18,285 nucleotides of DNA, taken from positions 1-18,285 of the forward strand of contig CALBNV010000045.1 in assembly GCA_937896895.1 (NCBI GenBank), given 5' to 3'. Below, piece by piece: positions 7,445 through 16,030 of this stretch. A program made the position numbers and the translations under genes. Origin of the DNA: an uncultured Bacteroidales bacterium (GTDB lineage Bacteria > Bacteroidota > Bacteroidia > Bacteroidales > F082). Under the pieces are notes generated by a model. That model was not told the origin of the DNA and did not search any database. It saw nothing but the letters and a program-made list of their open reading frames with translations. Positions within the stretch are counted from its first letter, which is position 1. Every line of letters starts with the position of its first letter.

Positions 7445-8438
7445 TCTCGTTGATTCTGTAAAGCACTGTCATGCCGGGACGCAGCCCTTCCACGTGTGCG
7501 ACAGGCTCCGCACGCACCTCGAATGTCTTGAGGTCGTACTGCCCAGTCTGCTTGGTGGCCTTCCACGCCGCGTAGTCGCCACGGTCTTTCATGTAGAACA
7601 CGCGCATCGTGGCGGTCTTGCCCAGCGCCGGTATCTCGGCTGTGAACGCCTGTCCGACAGGCATCTTCATGAGATAGTCTTCGCGAACGTTGAATGTCGC
7701 CCACATCTTGTCCATCATGGCGATGTTCATGACAGGCGCGCCGGTGCCGACCAGCTCGCCGATGTGAGGGAAGATCTCCGTCACCTCGCCGTCGGCGTAG
7801 GCCAGCAGGTATGTCTCGCTGATGTAAGAGTTGACCTCGTCCACGACACCTTGGGCCTGCTCATACTTCGCGGCGGCCATCTCCTTGTCTTCCTTTTGGG
7901 CGCCGTTCACCGCCATGTCGTACTGCGACTTCGCGGCGCGTTCGGTGGCTTGTGCCGCGTCGTACTGCGCCTTCGTCTCGTCGTATTTCTGTTCGCTCAC
8001 GACGCCTTCTTTATAAAGGTTGCTCACGCGTTTGAACGACTTCTCCATGATTTCTCTGCCGACCTTGGCTTTCTGCCAGATCTCGTATGCGCCTTGTATC
8101 TGTTCGGCGTGTGCTCCGGCCTCCGCCTTGTCGTTCAGGGCGCGGGCCTGTGTCTTGACGGCCTCGGCCTGTGCTTTCTTGGCCTCCACCTCTGGTGCCT
8201 CGATGATGGCAAGGGTGTCGCCGGCGTTCACGTGCTGCCCTTCTTTCACGCGGAACTCCATGATCCTGCCCGGTATCTTGCTCGAGACGCGGTACTCCGT
8301 CGCCTCCGCCTGACCTTGCAGAATCTCATCGGTCTTGCCGTATGTCAAAATTCCTATTACGCATATCACCGCGATGACAATCGCCAAAACACCCAATGCG
8401 ATGAAGGTGTTGATTCTCTGTGTTTTCTCTGATACCAT
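7437..8438 (-). CDS. HlyD/EmrA-family periplasmic adaptor (membrane fusion protein)
   Basis: Links an inner-membrane transporter to a TolC-type outer-membrane channel. The 333-residue protein has one N-terminal membrane anchor (about 11-33, FIALGVLAIVIAVICVIGI). A first half of a biotinyl-lipoyl-like domain follows (about 42-80, VSSKIPGRIMEFRVKEGQHV, then GDTLAIIEAP). A long Ala/Gln/Glu-rich coiled coil spans about 82-205, and the second lipoyl half and beta-barrel follow (about 208-333, including ADGEVTEIFPHIGELVGTG). There is no lipobox, so it is anchored by the membrane helix. The start at 8438 is preferred because it places the anchor right at the N-terminus and sits 11 nt after the TolC-like stop. 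Tight spacing on both sides shows it is part of a four-gene operon. Confidence 0.93.
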   Translation of the reverse strand: MVSEKTQRINTFIALGVLAIVIAVICVIGILTYGKTDEILQGQAEATEYRVSSKIPGRIMEFRVKEGQHVNAGDTLAIIEAPEVEAKKAQAEAVKTQARALNDKAEAGAHAEQIQGAYEIWQKAKVGREIMEKSFKRVSNLYKEGVVSEQKYDETKAQYDAAQATERAAKSQYDMAVNGAQKEDKEMAAAKYEQAQGVVDEVNSYISETYLLAYADGEVTEIFPHIGELVGTGAPVMNIAMMDKMWATFNVREDYLMKMPVGQAFTAEIPALGKTATMRVFYMKDRGDYAAWKATKQTGQYDLKTFEVRAEPVAHVEGLRPGMTVLYRINENE

Positions 8439-8449
8439 ATTTAAATGTT

Positions 8450-9958
8450 TTATTCTAAATTTCCTGTTGCTCTCTTGAGATATGTGTTTGCCATGATGAC
8501 ATCGATTTTCGCGTCGATGAGGTCGGAATGTGCCTGTAGCCATGCGGTCTGCGCGGCGTTGAGCGTCGATGTCGGGATGATGCCCTCGTCGAAGCCGAGT
8601 GTCGCCATACGGAGGTTCTCCTCGGCGTCCGACAGCTTCTCCGTCGTCATCACAAGCCGCGACTCGGCCTCCTTGATCTTTGTCTCGTACTGGCTCACCT
8701 GAAGCATGATAAGCTCCTTGGTGTCGTCAAGTTTCAGGCGTGTGGCCTCGGCTTCCGACTTCGCCTTGCGGATCTTGTTCGCGCCTTCGCCGAAATGGAA
8801 TATCGGTATCTTCGCCACCACGCCGACGTTGAACATGCCGCCGAATTTGTTCTGGAAACCGTTGAAACACGACGGGTTGGAGATGATGTAGTTGCCCACC
8901 AACGCGACCGTCGGCAGGTACTCTGAACGCGCTATGCTGATTTTCTTGTCGTAGATCTTGGTGGCGAGCGTCAGGCTCTGAAGCTCGGGGCGGTGTTGCA
9001 TGATGAAGTCTTCGGTGTATTCCTGCTGGTAAGCCGGTATTTCAACGTCTTCGAGGCTCTCGTCAGCGAGGCTGATCTGGCTGTCGAGCGGCAGTCCGCA
9101 CTGCTGGCAGAGGAGCATCTTCGAGAGCATCAGTCCGTTCTGGACTTTGAGGAGCGTCAGTTCGCCCTCGTTGAGTTTCACCTTGACGGAGAGCTTGTCG
9201 GCGTTGGTCGCCATGCCCTCGGCCACGAGCTTGTTGATGTTGTCCGACATGGAACGCAGAAGCTCGACATAGTTTTCTGTGAGTTTCAGTTTGTTCGCCA
9301 GGGAGACGATCTGCCAGTAGGCCTTGTCGGTCGTCACGATGATGTCCTGCTGTTCGGCGGTGAGTTTCGACAACGCGAGGTCTTGCGCATAACCTGCGAT
9401 CTGGTTGTAGGCGCGAATCTTCCCGCCGACATAGATCGGTTCTTCGATGGAGACAATCCCCGCTGTGACATTACGCGTGTCAAGCACTAACGCGTCGGCG
9501 ACTTCGCTGCCTATGGCATCAAGTGTCTGGAACACACCGATGTTTGGGAGCGAATGTATCATGTTCTGGAACGCCTCGCTGTTGATGATCAGTTCTTGCA
9601 GCCACTGGCTCGATATGTTGCCGGTGATGGCCTGTGTGATGTCGTTGCCGAGACCTTGCGCGGCGAGAGTGCCTGCGTTTTCAAGCCTGTTGAGCTGGTC
9701 GTCTGACGCCAGCTGCAACTGTCTGCTGTTGTACATATACGTGCCGGCCGCCGACACCTTCGGGAAATAATTCGCCCTCGCAATCTTCTTGTCGTAACCG
9801 GCCATCTTAACGCCCTCCTGCGAAATCTGCAAGTTCTTGTTGCCCTCAAGAGCCATCTTGCGACAGTCATCGAGCGTCAGAACCTGCTGGGCATCAACGA
9901 AATAAGCTGCGGTGAGAAACATCACCGACATGACCGTAATCCTTAAAATCCTTTCCAT
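8450..9958 (-). CDS. TolC-family outer-membrane efflux protein
   Basis: Outer-membrane channel of a tripartite exporter, 502 residues. A signal peptide (MERILRITVM, then a hydrophobic SVMFLTAAYF and VDA-QQ) predicts cleavage after A23. The mature start VLTLDDCRKMALEGNKNLQ is the usual TolC opening. Two OEP repeats follow (about 28-225 and 285-500), with long helices rich in Ala, Leu, Lys and Glu. The second contains GMFNVGVVAKIPIFHFGEGANKIRKAKSEA, a typical strand-helix junction (middle residues shown by context; key part VGVVAKIPIF). The start at 9958 is chosen for the signal peptide; an in-frame ATG at 10024 lies upstream of the probable promoter. It is the first gene of the leftward efflux operon and diverges from an AraC-type regulator. 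Confidence 0.93.
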   Translation of the reverse strand: MERILRITVMSVMFLTAAYFVDAQQVLTLDDCRKMALEGNKNLQISQEGVKMAGYDKKIARANYFPKVSAAGTYMYNSRQLQLASDDQLNRLENAGTLAAQGLGNDITQAITGNISSQWLQELIINSEAFQNMIHSLPNIGVFQTLDAIGSEVADALVLDTRNVTAGIVSIEEPIYVGGKIRAYNQIAGYAQDLALSKLTAEQQDIIVTTDKAYWQIVSLANKLKLTENYVELLRSMSDNINKLVAEGMATNADKLSVKVKLNEGELTLLKVQNGLMLSKMLLCQQCGLPLDSQISLADESLEDVEIPAYQQEYTEDFIMQHRPELQSLTLATKIYDKKISIARSEYLPTVALVGNYIISNPSCFNGFQNKFGGMFNVGVVAKIPIFHFGEGANKIRKAKSEAEATRLKLDDTKELIMLQVSQYETKIKEAESRLVMTTEKLSDAEENLRMATLGFDEGIIPTSTLNAAQTAWLQAHSDLIDAKIDVIMANTYLKRATGNLE

Positions 9959-10003
9959 TAAATACCTTAATTTTACTTTTATTTTCCAACTGAATTGAGG
10001 CTG

Positions 10004-10011
10004 CAAAGTAA
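10004..10011 (-). promoter_or_regulatory. probable -7 element of the efflux operon
   Basis: The minus strand reads TTACTTTG followed by CAGCC, one mismatch from TAnnTTTG. It would start transcription near 9998, some 40 nt before the TolC-like start codon. No convincing -33 element is visible, which is compatible with activator dependence on the divergent AraC-type regulator. Confidence 0.4.
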
Positions 10012-10036
10012 CATCAAATTTCAATGTCCGTAAAGG

Positions 10037-10066
10037 TCTTTTTGTTTTTAAAAATTATCAAAAAGA
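10037..10066. promoter_or_regulatory. perfect 8-bp inverted repeat between the divergent efflux and regulator promoters
   Basis: TCTTTTTG (10037-10044) and CAAAAAGA (10059-10066) are exact inverted copies separated by 14 nt, so the arms are 22 bp apart, about two helical turns. The element lies between the two candidate -7 boxes. A regulator-binding site is an inference; the arms are AT-rich and could occur by chance. Confidence 0.3.
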
Positions 10067-10109
10067 TGAATTTAAATAAAAAAATACATTTTGTCAATGA
10101 AAATATATG

Positions 10110-10117
10110 TATTTTTG
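10110..10117 (+). promoter_or_regulatory. -7 element of the AraC-family regulator gene
   Basis: TATTTTTG matches TAnnTTTG and ends 17 nt before the ATG at 10135. TTTG at 10090-10093 could be the -33 element, with a 16-bp gap that is shorter than usual. The element overlaps one copy of a TTTTGTC direct repeat (10089-10095 and 10113-10119), a possible autoregulatory site. Confidence 0.5.
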
Positions 10118-10134
10118 TCGAAAAATATTGCAAA

Positions 10135-11037
10135 ATGGATAACAAGACGTATAACGATTTCACTTTGTCGAAGGTGAAGGAGCTTTTCCTGAAAGACGAC
10201 ATCATAAACCTCGGCGATGACTTCATTCTGGCGCGGCAGAACAACAATATCGACGTGCAGTTGTTGAAATATCCGTGCAGAATCAATGGGTTCATCGCGG
10301 CATATTGCAAGAAAGGCAGGTTTCGTTGCAAGGTCAACCTGACTGAATATGAGATCCACGACGGCATGTTGGTGCTGAACATCCCGGACAATATCATACA
10401 GATGACGCCGGCGTCGGACGGGTTGGTGGAGATGACGATACTTGCGGTGTCGCCGCAGTTCATGACGACATGGCGTTCCGACCTGAACAAGATTTTCACC
10501 GATGCGATAAACGTGCTGAAAAACCCGATTCTCGAGATGCAGGCCGAAGAGGTGGAGCTGGCATCTGACTATTTCGCGCTCGTTGATAAGATCGTGAGCA
10601 GCGACACCCCTTATAAGATGGAAAGCATCGGCTATCTGCTGACTTCTATTTTCTATCTGCTGGGCGGCTTCGTGATGAAACGCCTCTCCGACGGCTCTAT
10701 GCCGGCGCAGTCCAACACGCGGCACAAGAGAATGTTTGACTCGTTTCTCGAACTCGTCGAGAAATACCACACTACGCAACGCACGGTGGGGTTCTACGCC
10801 GACAAGCTGTGCATCACACCGAAGTATCTATCGAAGATCATCAAAGATGTGAGCGGGATGTCGGCACCCGACATCATCGACAAGCACGTGATCCTCGAAG
10901 CTCAACATCTGCTTCGTCACACCGACCTGACTGTCAAAGAGATAGCTGATAAATTAGACTTCGCAAACCAGTCGTTTTTCCATAAATATTTCAAGTCGCA
11001 TACCGGGATGACGCCTGTTGAGTACAGACAGAAATGA
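10135..11037 (+). CDS. AraC-family transcriptional regulator
   Basis: Protein of 300 residues. The N-terminal two thirds look like a cupin-type sensing domain (short strands such as IDVQLLKYPCRINGF and GRFRCKVNLTEYEIHDGMLV). The last 100 residues are the double helix-turn-helix of the AraC family. The first helix-turn-helix is around YADKLCITPKYLSKIIKDVS. The second, around LTVKEIADKLDFANQSFFHK, is followed by the signature YFKSHTGMTPVEYR. I start it at 10135 because a -7 element lies just upstream; an open frame back to 10024 is AT-rich and encodes an unlikely Lys/Phe/Ile-rich stretch. It is divergent from the TolC-HlyD-ABC operon across 176 bp, the usual arrangement for a local regulator. 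The inducer is unknown. Confidence 0.9.
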   Translation: MDNKTYNDFTLSKVKELFLKDDIINLGDDFILARQNNNIDVQLLKYPCRINGFIAAYCKKGRFRCKVNLTEYEIHDGMLVLNIPDNIIQMTPASDGLVEMTILAVSPQFMTTWRSDLNKIFTDAINVLKNPILEMQAEEVELASDYFALVDKIVSSDTPYKMESIGYLLTSIFYLLGGFVMKRLSDGSMPAQSNTRHKRMFDSFLELVEKYHTTQRTVGFYADKLCITPKYLSKIIKDVSGMSAPDIIDKHVILEAQHLLRHTDLTVKEIADKLDFANQSFFHKYFKSHTGMTPVEYRQK

Positions 11038-11077
11038 AAATTTCACTTTTTTTTCGGATGAAAAATGAAAAAAGCAC

Positions 11078-11085
11078 TACTTTTG
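11078..11085 (+). promoter_or_regulatory. -7 element of pssA
   Basis: TACTTTTG, then CA, an exact TAnnTTTG match and identical to the element before dusB. It ends 11 nt before the ATG at 11097, so the leader is very short. A weak TTTC at 11052-11055, 22 bp upstream, may act as -33. This position decides the pssA start, since ATG codons at 11034 and 11058 lie upstream of it. Confidence 0.58.
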
Positions 11086-11096
11086 CAAAAATTTTC

Positions 11097-11813
11097 ATGA
11101 CAATGTCAATAAGGAAGCACATCCCGAACACCATAACGTGTTGCAATCTGATAAGCGGTTGCATCTCTATCTATCTGACGCTCAACGGTTTTCATTTCGC
11201 CGCCGCCCTAATGATTTTCGCCGCCGCGATTTTTGATTTCTTTGACGGCTTTGCCGCCCGTGCGCTTGACGCGAAGTCGCCTATCGGCGGCGAGCTTGAC
11301 TCGCTGTCGGACGTGGTGTCGTTCGGTGTGGCGCCGTCGTTCATCTTGGTTCATCATTTAAAGCTGATGGGTGTCGGCTGGATGGTCGGCGATGTGGATG
11401 TGTTTGTGTTTCTTGCCTTTGTCCTCGCGGCTTTCGCGGCGGTGCGTCTCGCCAAGTTCAACATAGACACGCGTCAGACAAGCTCGTTCCTCGGACTGCC
11501 GGTGCCCGCCGTTGGGCTGTTCATCGCGTCGTTATCGATAATGATGATGCACATAAATGAAAACGGACTGCTGATGAAAACCGTCAACAATCCGTACTTT
11601 TTTATCGGTATGATATTGATGTTCAGCTGGCTGATGGTCAGCGAGGTGCCGTTTTTCTCGTTCAAAGTCAAGAGTCTGAGATTTGCTGACAACAAGCTGC
11701 GTTACGTCCTTGTCGTCTTTGCGGTGGTGTCGTTCGCGGTGTTCCAATGGGTCGCGCTGCCGTTCATCTTCCTGTTTTACATCCTTCTGTCTGTGATTTT
11801 CTACAGGGGTTAA
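11097..11813 (+). CDS. pssA: CDP-diacylglycerol--serine O-phosphatidyltransferase
   Basis: Integral membrane enzyme that makes phosphatidylserine from CDP-diacylglycerol and serine, the route to phosphatidylethanolamine. The CDP-alcohol phosphatidyltransferase signature D-G-x2-A-R-x8-G-x3-D-x3-D is complete: D50, G51, A54, R55, G64, D68 and D72, in a stretch opening FDFFDGFAAR. The protein has 238 residues with about 6-8 hydrophobic segments. The opening MSIRKHIPNTITCCNLISG is typical of type II (Bacillus-like) PssA. I start it at 11097, with 11103 as an equally acceptable ATG; an open frame back to 11034 overlaps the AraC stop but lies upstream of the promoter. Its TAA stop interlocks with that of convergent lptB. 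No psd gene is next to it in the window. Confidence 0.92.
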   Translation: MTMSIRKHIPNTITCCNLISGCISIYLTLNGFHFAAALMIFAAAIFDFFDGFAARALDAKSPIGGELDSLSDVVSFGVAPSFILVHHLKLMGVGWMVGDVDVFVFLAFVLAAFAAVRLAKFNIDTRQTSSFLGLPVPAVGLFIASLSIMMMHINENGLLMKTVNNPYFFIGMILMFSWLMVSEVPFFSFKVKSLRFADNKLRYVLVVFAVVSFAVFQWVALPFIFLFYILLSVIFYRG

Positions 11814-12547
11814 TATTCTTTCTTGCGAAGTTCGAAGTTGCTTCCGAGGTAGTGGCTTCTCACGACGGGGTCGTTGGCGAGTTCCTCCGGCGTGCCGGCT
11901 TTGAGGAGGCTGCCCTCGAACACGAGATAAGCGCGGTCGGTGATCGACAGCGTCTCGTTGGCGTTGTGGTCGGTGATAAGCACCCCGATGTTCTTGTGTT
12001 TCAGTTTGGCGACGACGCGTTGTATGTCTTCCACGGCTATCGGGTCAACGCCGGCGAAGGGCTCGTCGAGGAGGATGAACTTCGGGTCGATGGCGAGTGC
12101 GCGGGCTATCTCGCAGCGACGGCGTTCGCCGCCCGACAGCTGTATGCCCTTGCTCTTGCGGATGTGCTGGAGCCCGAACTCGTCGAGCAGCGACTCGAGC
12201 TTGGCCGAACGCTGCTCCTTCGTCATGTCGTCCTTGAACTGCATCACAGAATAGATGTTGTCTTCGACCGACATCTGGCGGAACACCGACGCCTCCTGTG
12301 CGAGGTACCCGATGCCGAGCTGAGCGCGTTTGTACATCGGGAAGGTCGTGATCTCCTGGTTGTCGAGATAGACATGACCCGAGAACGGCTTGATGAGCCC
12401 CACTATCATGTAGAACGTGGTGGTCTTGCCGGCGCCGTTAGGCCCCAGAAGCCCCACTATCTCGCCCTGACTTACGTTCACGCTCACGCCCTTGACCACC
12501 GTGCGCTGCTTGTATTTCTTGACTAACTCTTCAGTTCTTAAAATCAT
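11810..12547 (-). CDS. lptB: LPS export ABC transporter ATP-binding protein
   Basis: Cytosolic ATPase that powers LPS extraction from the inner membrane with LptFG and LptC. The 245-residue protein has Walker A GPNGAGKT (35-42), Q-loop Q84 in YLAQEASVFRQMSVEDN, signature LSGGE (137-141), Walker B FILLDEP (157-163, with E162 catalytic) and switch His194 in TDHN. LTVEDN-like and LSGGERRR segments and the FAGVDPIAV stretch are characteristic of LptB rather than of other ABC ATPases. It lies downstream of kdsD, as in the enterobacterial kdsD-lpt cluster, which supports the call. The gap to kdsD (125 bp) is almost wholly a 17-bp tandem repeat. lptA, lptC, lptF and lptG are not in the window. Confidence 0.93.
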   Translation of the reverse strand: MILRTEELVKKYKQRTVVKGVSVNVSQGEIVGLLGPNGAGKTTTFYMIVGLIKPFSGHVYLDNQEITTFPMYKRAQLGIGYLAQEASVFRQMSVEDNIYSVMQFKDDMTKEQRSAKLESLLDEFGLQHIRKSKGIQLSGGERRRCEIARALAIDPKFILLDEPFAGVDPIAVEDIQRVVAKLKHKNIGVLITDHNANETLSITDRAYLVFEGSLLKAGTPEELANDPVVRSHYLGSNFELRKKEY

Positions 12548-12561
12548 CCTCTTCTACTTTT

Positions 12562-12672
12562 AACTTTATAAACTTTCTAACTTTATAAACTTTCTAACTT
12601 TATAAACTTTCTAACTTTCTAAACTTTCTAACTTTCTAAACTTTCTAACTTTCTAAACTTTCTAACTTTCTA
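12562..12672. repeat. 17-bp tandem repeat array between kdsD and lptB
   Basis: Six full 17-bp units plus a 9-nt partial. Units 1-3 (12562, 12579, 12596) are AACTTTATAAACTTTCT. Units 4-6 (12613, 12630, 12647) are AACTTTCTAAACTTTCT, differing at one base. The plus strand contains no G, so the kdsD-lptB transcript would contain no C here. The array fills 111 of the 125 intergenic bases and ends exactly at the kdsD stop. Confidence 0.95.
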
Positions 12673-13629
12673 CTAAATAATGCCTTCTTTTATTATATCG
12701 TGAATATGAATCATCCCGACGTATCTCCCGTTGTCCATCACGGGAAGCACGGAGATTTCCTTGTGCTGCATGATGTTGAGTGCGTCGGCGACGAGGGAGG
12801 TGCGTTCCACCGTCGTCGGGTTCTTCGTCATGATGTCGGCCACTTTCACCGTCTCGATGTTAGGGTGTTTCATGAGCATGCGTCGCAGGTCGCCGTCGGT
12901 GACGATGCCTTTGAGAGAGCCGTCTTCTATCACGGCGGCGGCTCCGAGCATCTTCTCCGAGATTTCAATTATCGCCTGTGTCATGATGTCGTCGGGTCTG
13001 ACCTGCGGGGCGCCGTTTTTCACGCATACGTCGCCGACGGTGAGGTAGAGTCGTTTGCCGAGTGCGCCGCCGGGGTGAAACCGTGCGAAGTCCTGTGCCG
13101 TGAAGCCGCGCATCTTGAGCAGAGCCACCGCTATGGCGTCGCCCATGACGAGCTGGGCCGTCGTACTGCTGGTAGGCGCGAGGTTGTTCGGACACGCCTC
13201 ACGCGGCACGGTGGTGTCAAGCACATAGTCGGCCTGGCGCGCGAGGTAGGAGTCCTTGTTCCCGACTATCGCGACGAGTTTGTTACTCCTTATTTTTATA
13301 AGCGGGGTGAGCACTTTTATCTCCGGGGTCTCGCCGCTTTTCGACACGACGATGACGATGTCGTTGTCACGGATGATGCCCAAATCGCCGTGGATGGCGT
13401 CGGCGGCGTGCATGAAAACAGCCGTCGTGCCGGTGGAATTCAGCGTGGCGACAATCTTCTGGGCGATGTTTGCGCTCTTCCCGATGCCCGAAACGATGAC
13501 ATTTCCGCTCGAATTGTATATCAAATCAACAACTTTTTCAAAATCTTCAGTCAGTAGATTTTTAAGTCCTAAAATAGAATTAGCTTCAGTATCAATGACT
13601 TGAATTGCTATGTCCCGAATATTTTCCAT
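12673..13629 (-). CDS. kdsD: arabinose-5-phosphate isomerase, KpsF/GutQ family
   Basis: Interconverts ribulose-5-phosphate and arabinose-5-phosphate, the first step to KDO of LPS. The 318-residue protein has an N-terminal SIS domain (about 35-170) with GIGKSANIA (48-56), MHAADAIHGDLG (73-84), SKSGETPEI (96-104) and PTSSTTAQLVMGDA. The family linker ARFHPGGALGKRL (182-194) follows. Two CBS domains then span about 205-318, with GIVTDGDLRR in the first and SVLPVMDNGRYVGMIHIHD closing the second. Length is normal for the full SIS-CBS-CBS form. It is immediately upstream of lptB, which fits a role in LPS rather than in gut sugar use. The start at 13629 is divergent from recQ. Confidence 0.92.
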   Translation of the reverse strand: MENIRDIAIQVIDTEANSILGLKNLLTEDFEKVVDLIYNSSGNVIVSGIGKSANIAQKIVATLNSTGTTAVFMHAADAIHGDLGIIRDNDIVIVVSKSGETPEIKVLTPLIKIRSNKLVAIVGNKDSYLARQADYVLDTTVPREACPNNLAPTSSTTAQLVMGDAIAVALLKMRGFTAQDFARFHPGGALGKRLYLTVGDVCVKNGAPQVRPDDIMTQAIIEISEKMLGAAAVIEDGSLKGIVTDGDLRRMLMKHPNIETVKVADIMTKNPTTVERTSLVADALNIMQHKEISVLPVMDNGRYVGMIHIHDIIKEGII

Positions 13630-13678
13630 TGTTGAAAATTTTTTTAAATTTTTCTTGCTTTGGTAAAATTAAAAGATA

Positions 13679-13686
13679 TAACTTTG
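13679..13686 (+). promoter_or_regulatory. -7 element of recQ
   Basis: TAACTTTG, an exact TAnnTTTG match. TTG at 13655-13657 is 21 bp upstream and can serve as -33. Transcription would start near 13691, leaving about 69 nt of leader before the ATG at 13760. Confidence 0.5.
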
Positions 13687-13708
13687 TAATTATTACGAGT
13701 TAATCAAA

Positions 13709-13726
13709 CGTCGTTGAAAAACGATG
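13709..13726 (+). other. stem-loop with GAAA tetraloop in the recQ leader
   Basis: CGTCGTT (13709-13715) can pair with AACGATG (13720-13726) as seven base pairs including one G-U, closed by a GAAA loop, a stable GNRA type. It lies inside the predicted recQ leader and next to the opposing kdsD -7 element. No T-tract follows, so it is not a terminator. Confidence 0.35.
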
Positions 13727-13734
13727 CAAAAATA
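13727..13734 (-). promoter_or_regulatory. candidate -7 element of the kdsD-lptB unit
   Basis: The minus strand reads TATTTTTG, matching TAnnTTTG. Start near 13721 would give a leader of about 90 nt before the kdsD ATG at 13629. Its position right of the recQ promoter means the two transcripts would overlap at their 5' ends. AT-rich context lowers confidence. Confidence 0.38.
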
Positions 13735-13759
13735 ATGAAAATTTTTTAAGAAAGTCATC

Positions 13760-15964
<2,205 letters not shown>

Positions 15965-16020
15965 ATTAGAGTTAAAAGATTAGAGTTAAATGATTAGAGT
16001 TAAATGATTAGAGTTAAATG
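15965..16020. repeat. 14-bp tandem repeat array between recQ and the lipoprotein gene
   Basis: Four contiguous 14-bp units starting directly after the recQ stop: ATTAGAGTTAAAAG (15965), then three copies of ATTAGAGTTAAATG (15979, 15993, 16007). The plus strand contains no C. The array ends 10 nt before the lipoprotein start codon. Each ATTAGAGTTAAATG junction creates an overlapping ATGA. Confidence 0.95.
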
Positions 16021-16030
16021 ATGACGGTGT

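Noticed and set aside
7392..8432. 346-codon plus-strand open frame opposite the HlyD-like adaptor
   Set aside because: Shadow of the coiled-coil coding region; repeated Leu/Val/His runs are the complement of Ala/Glu/Lys codons.
10024..10134. N-terminal extension of the AraC-type regulator from an ATG at 10024
   Set aside because: The extension is Lys/Asn/Ile/Phe-rich, covers the inferred promoter and operator region, and adds nothing resembling the family N-terminus.
11810..12547. The LptB-type ATPase as the missing motor of the two ABC-2 permeases
   Set aside because: Its sequence features and its place next to kdsD fit LPS export. It is in a separate leftward unit beyond two rightward genes, so no specific link to the efflux operon can be shown.
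12562..12672. Possible CRISPR array
   Set aside because: Units are directly contiguous with no spacers and are far shorter than CRISPR repeats; no cas gene is present. The same holds for the arrays at 15965 and 18172.
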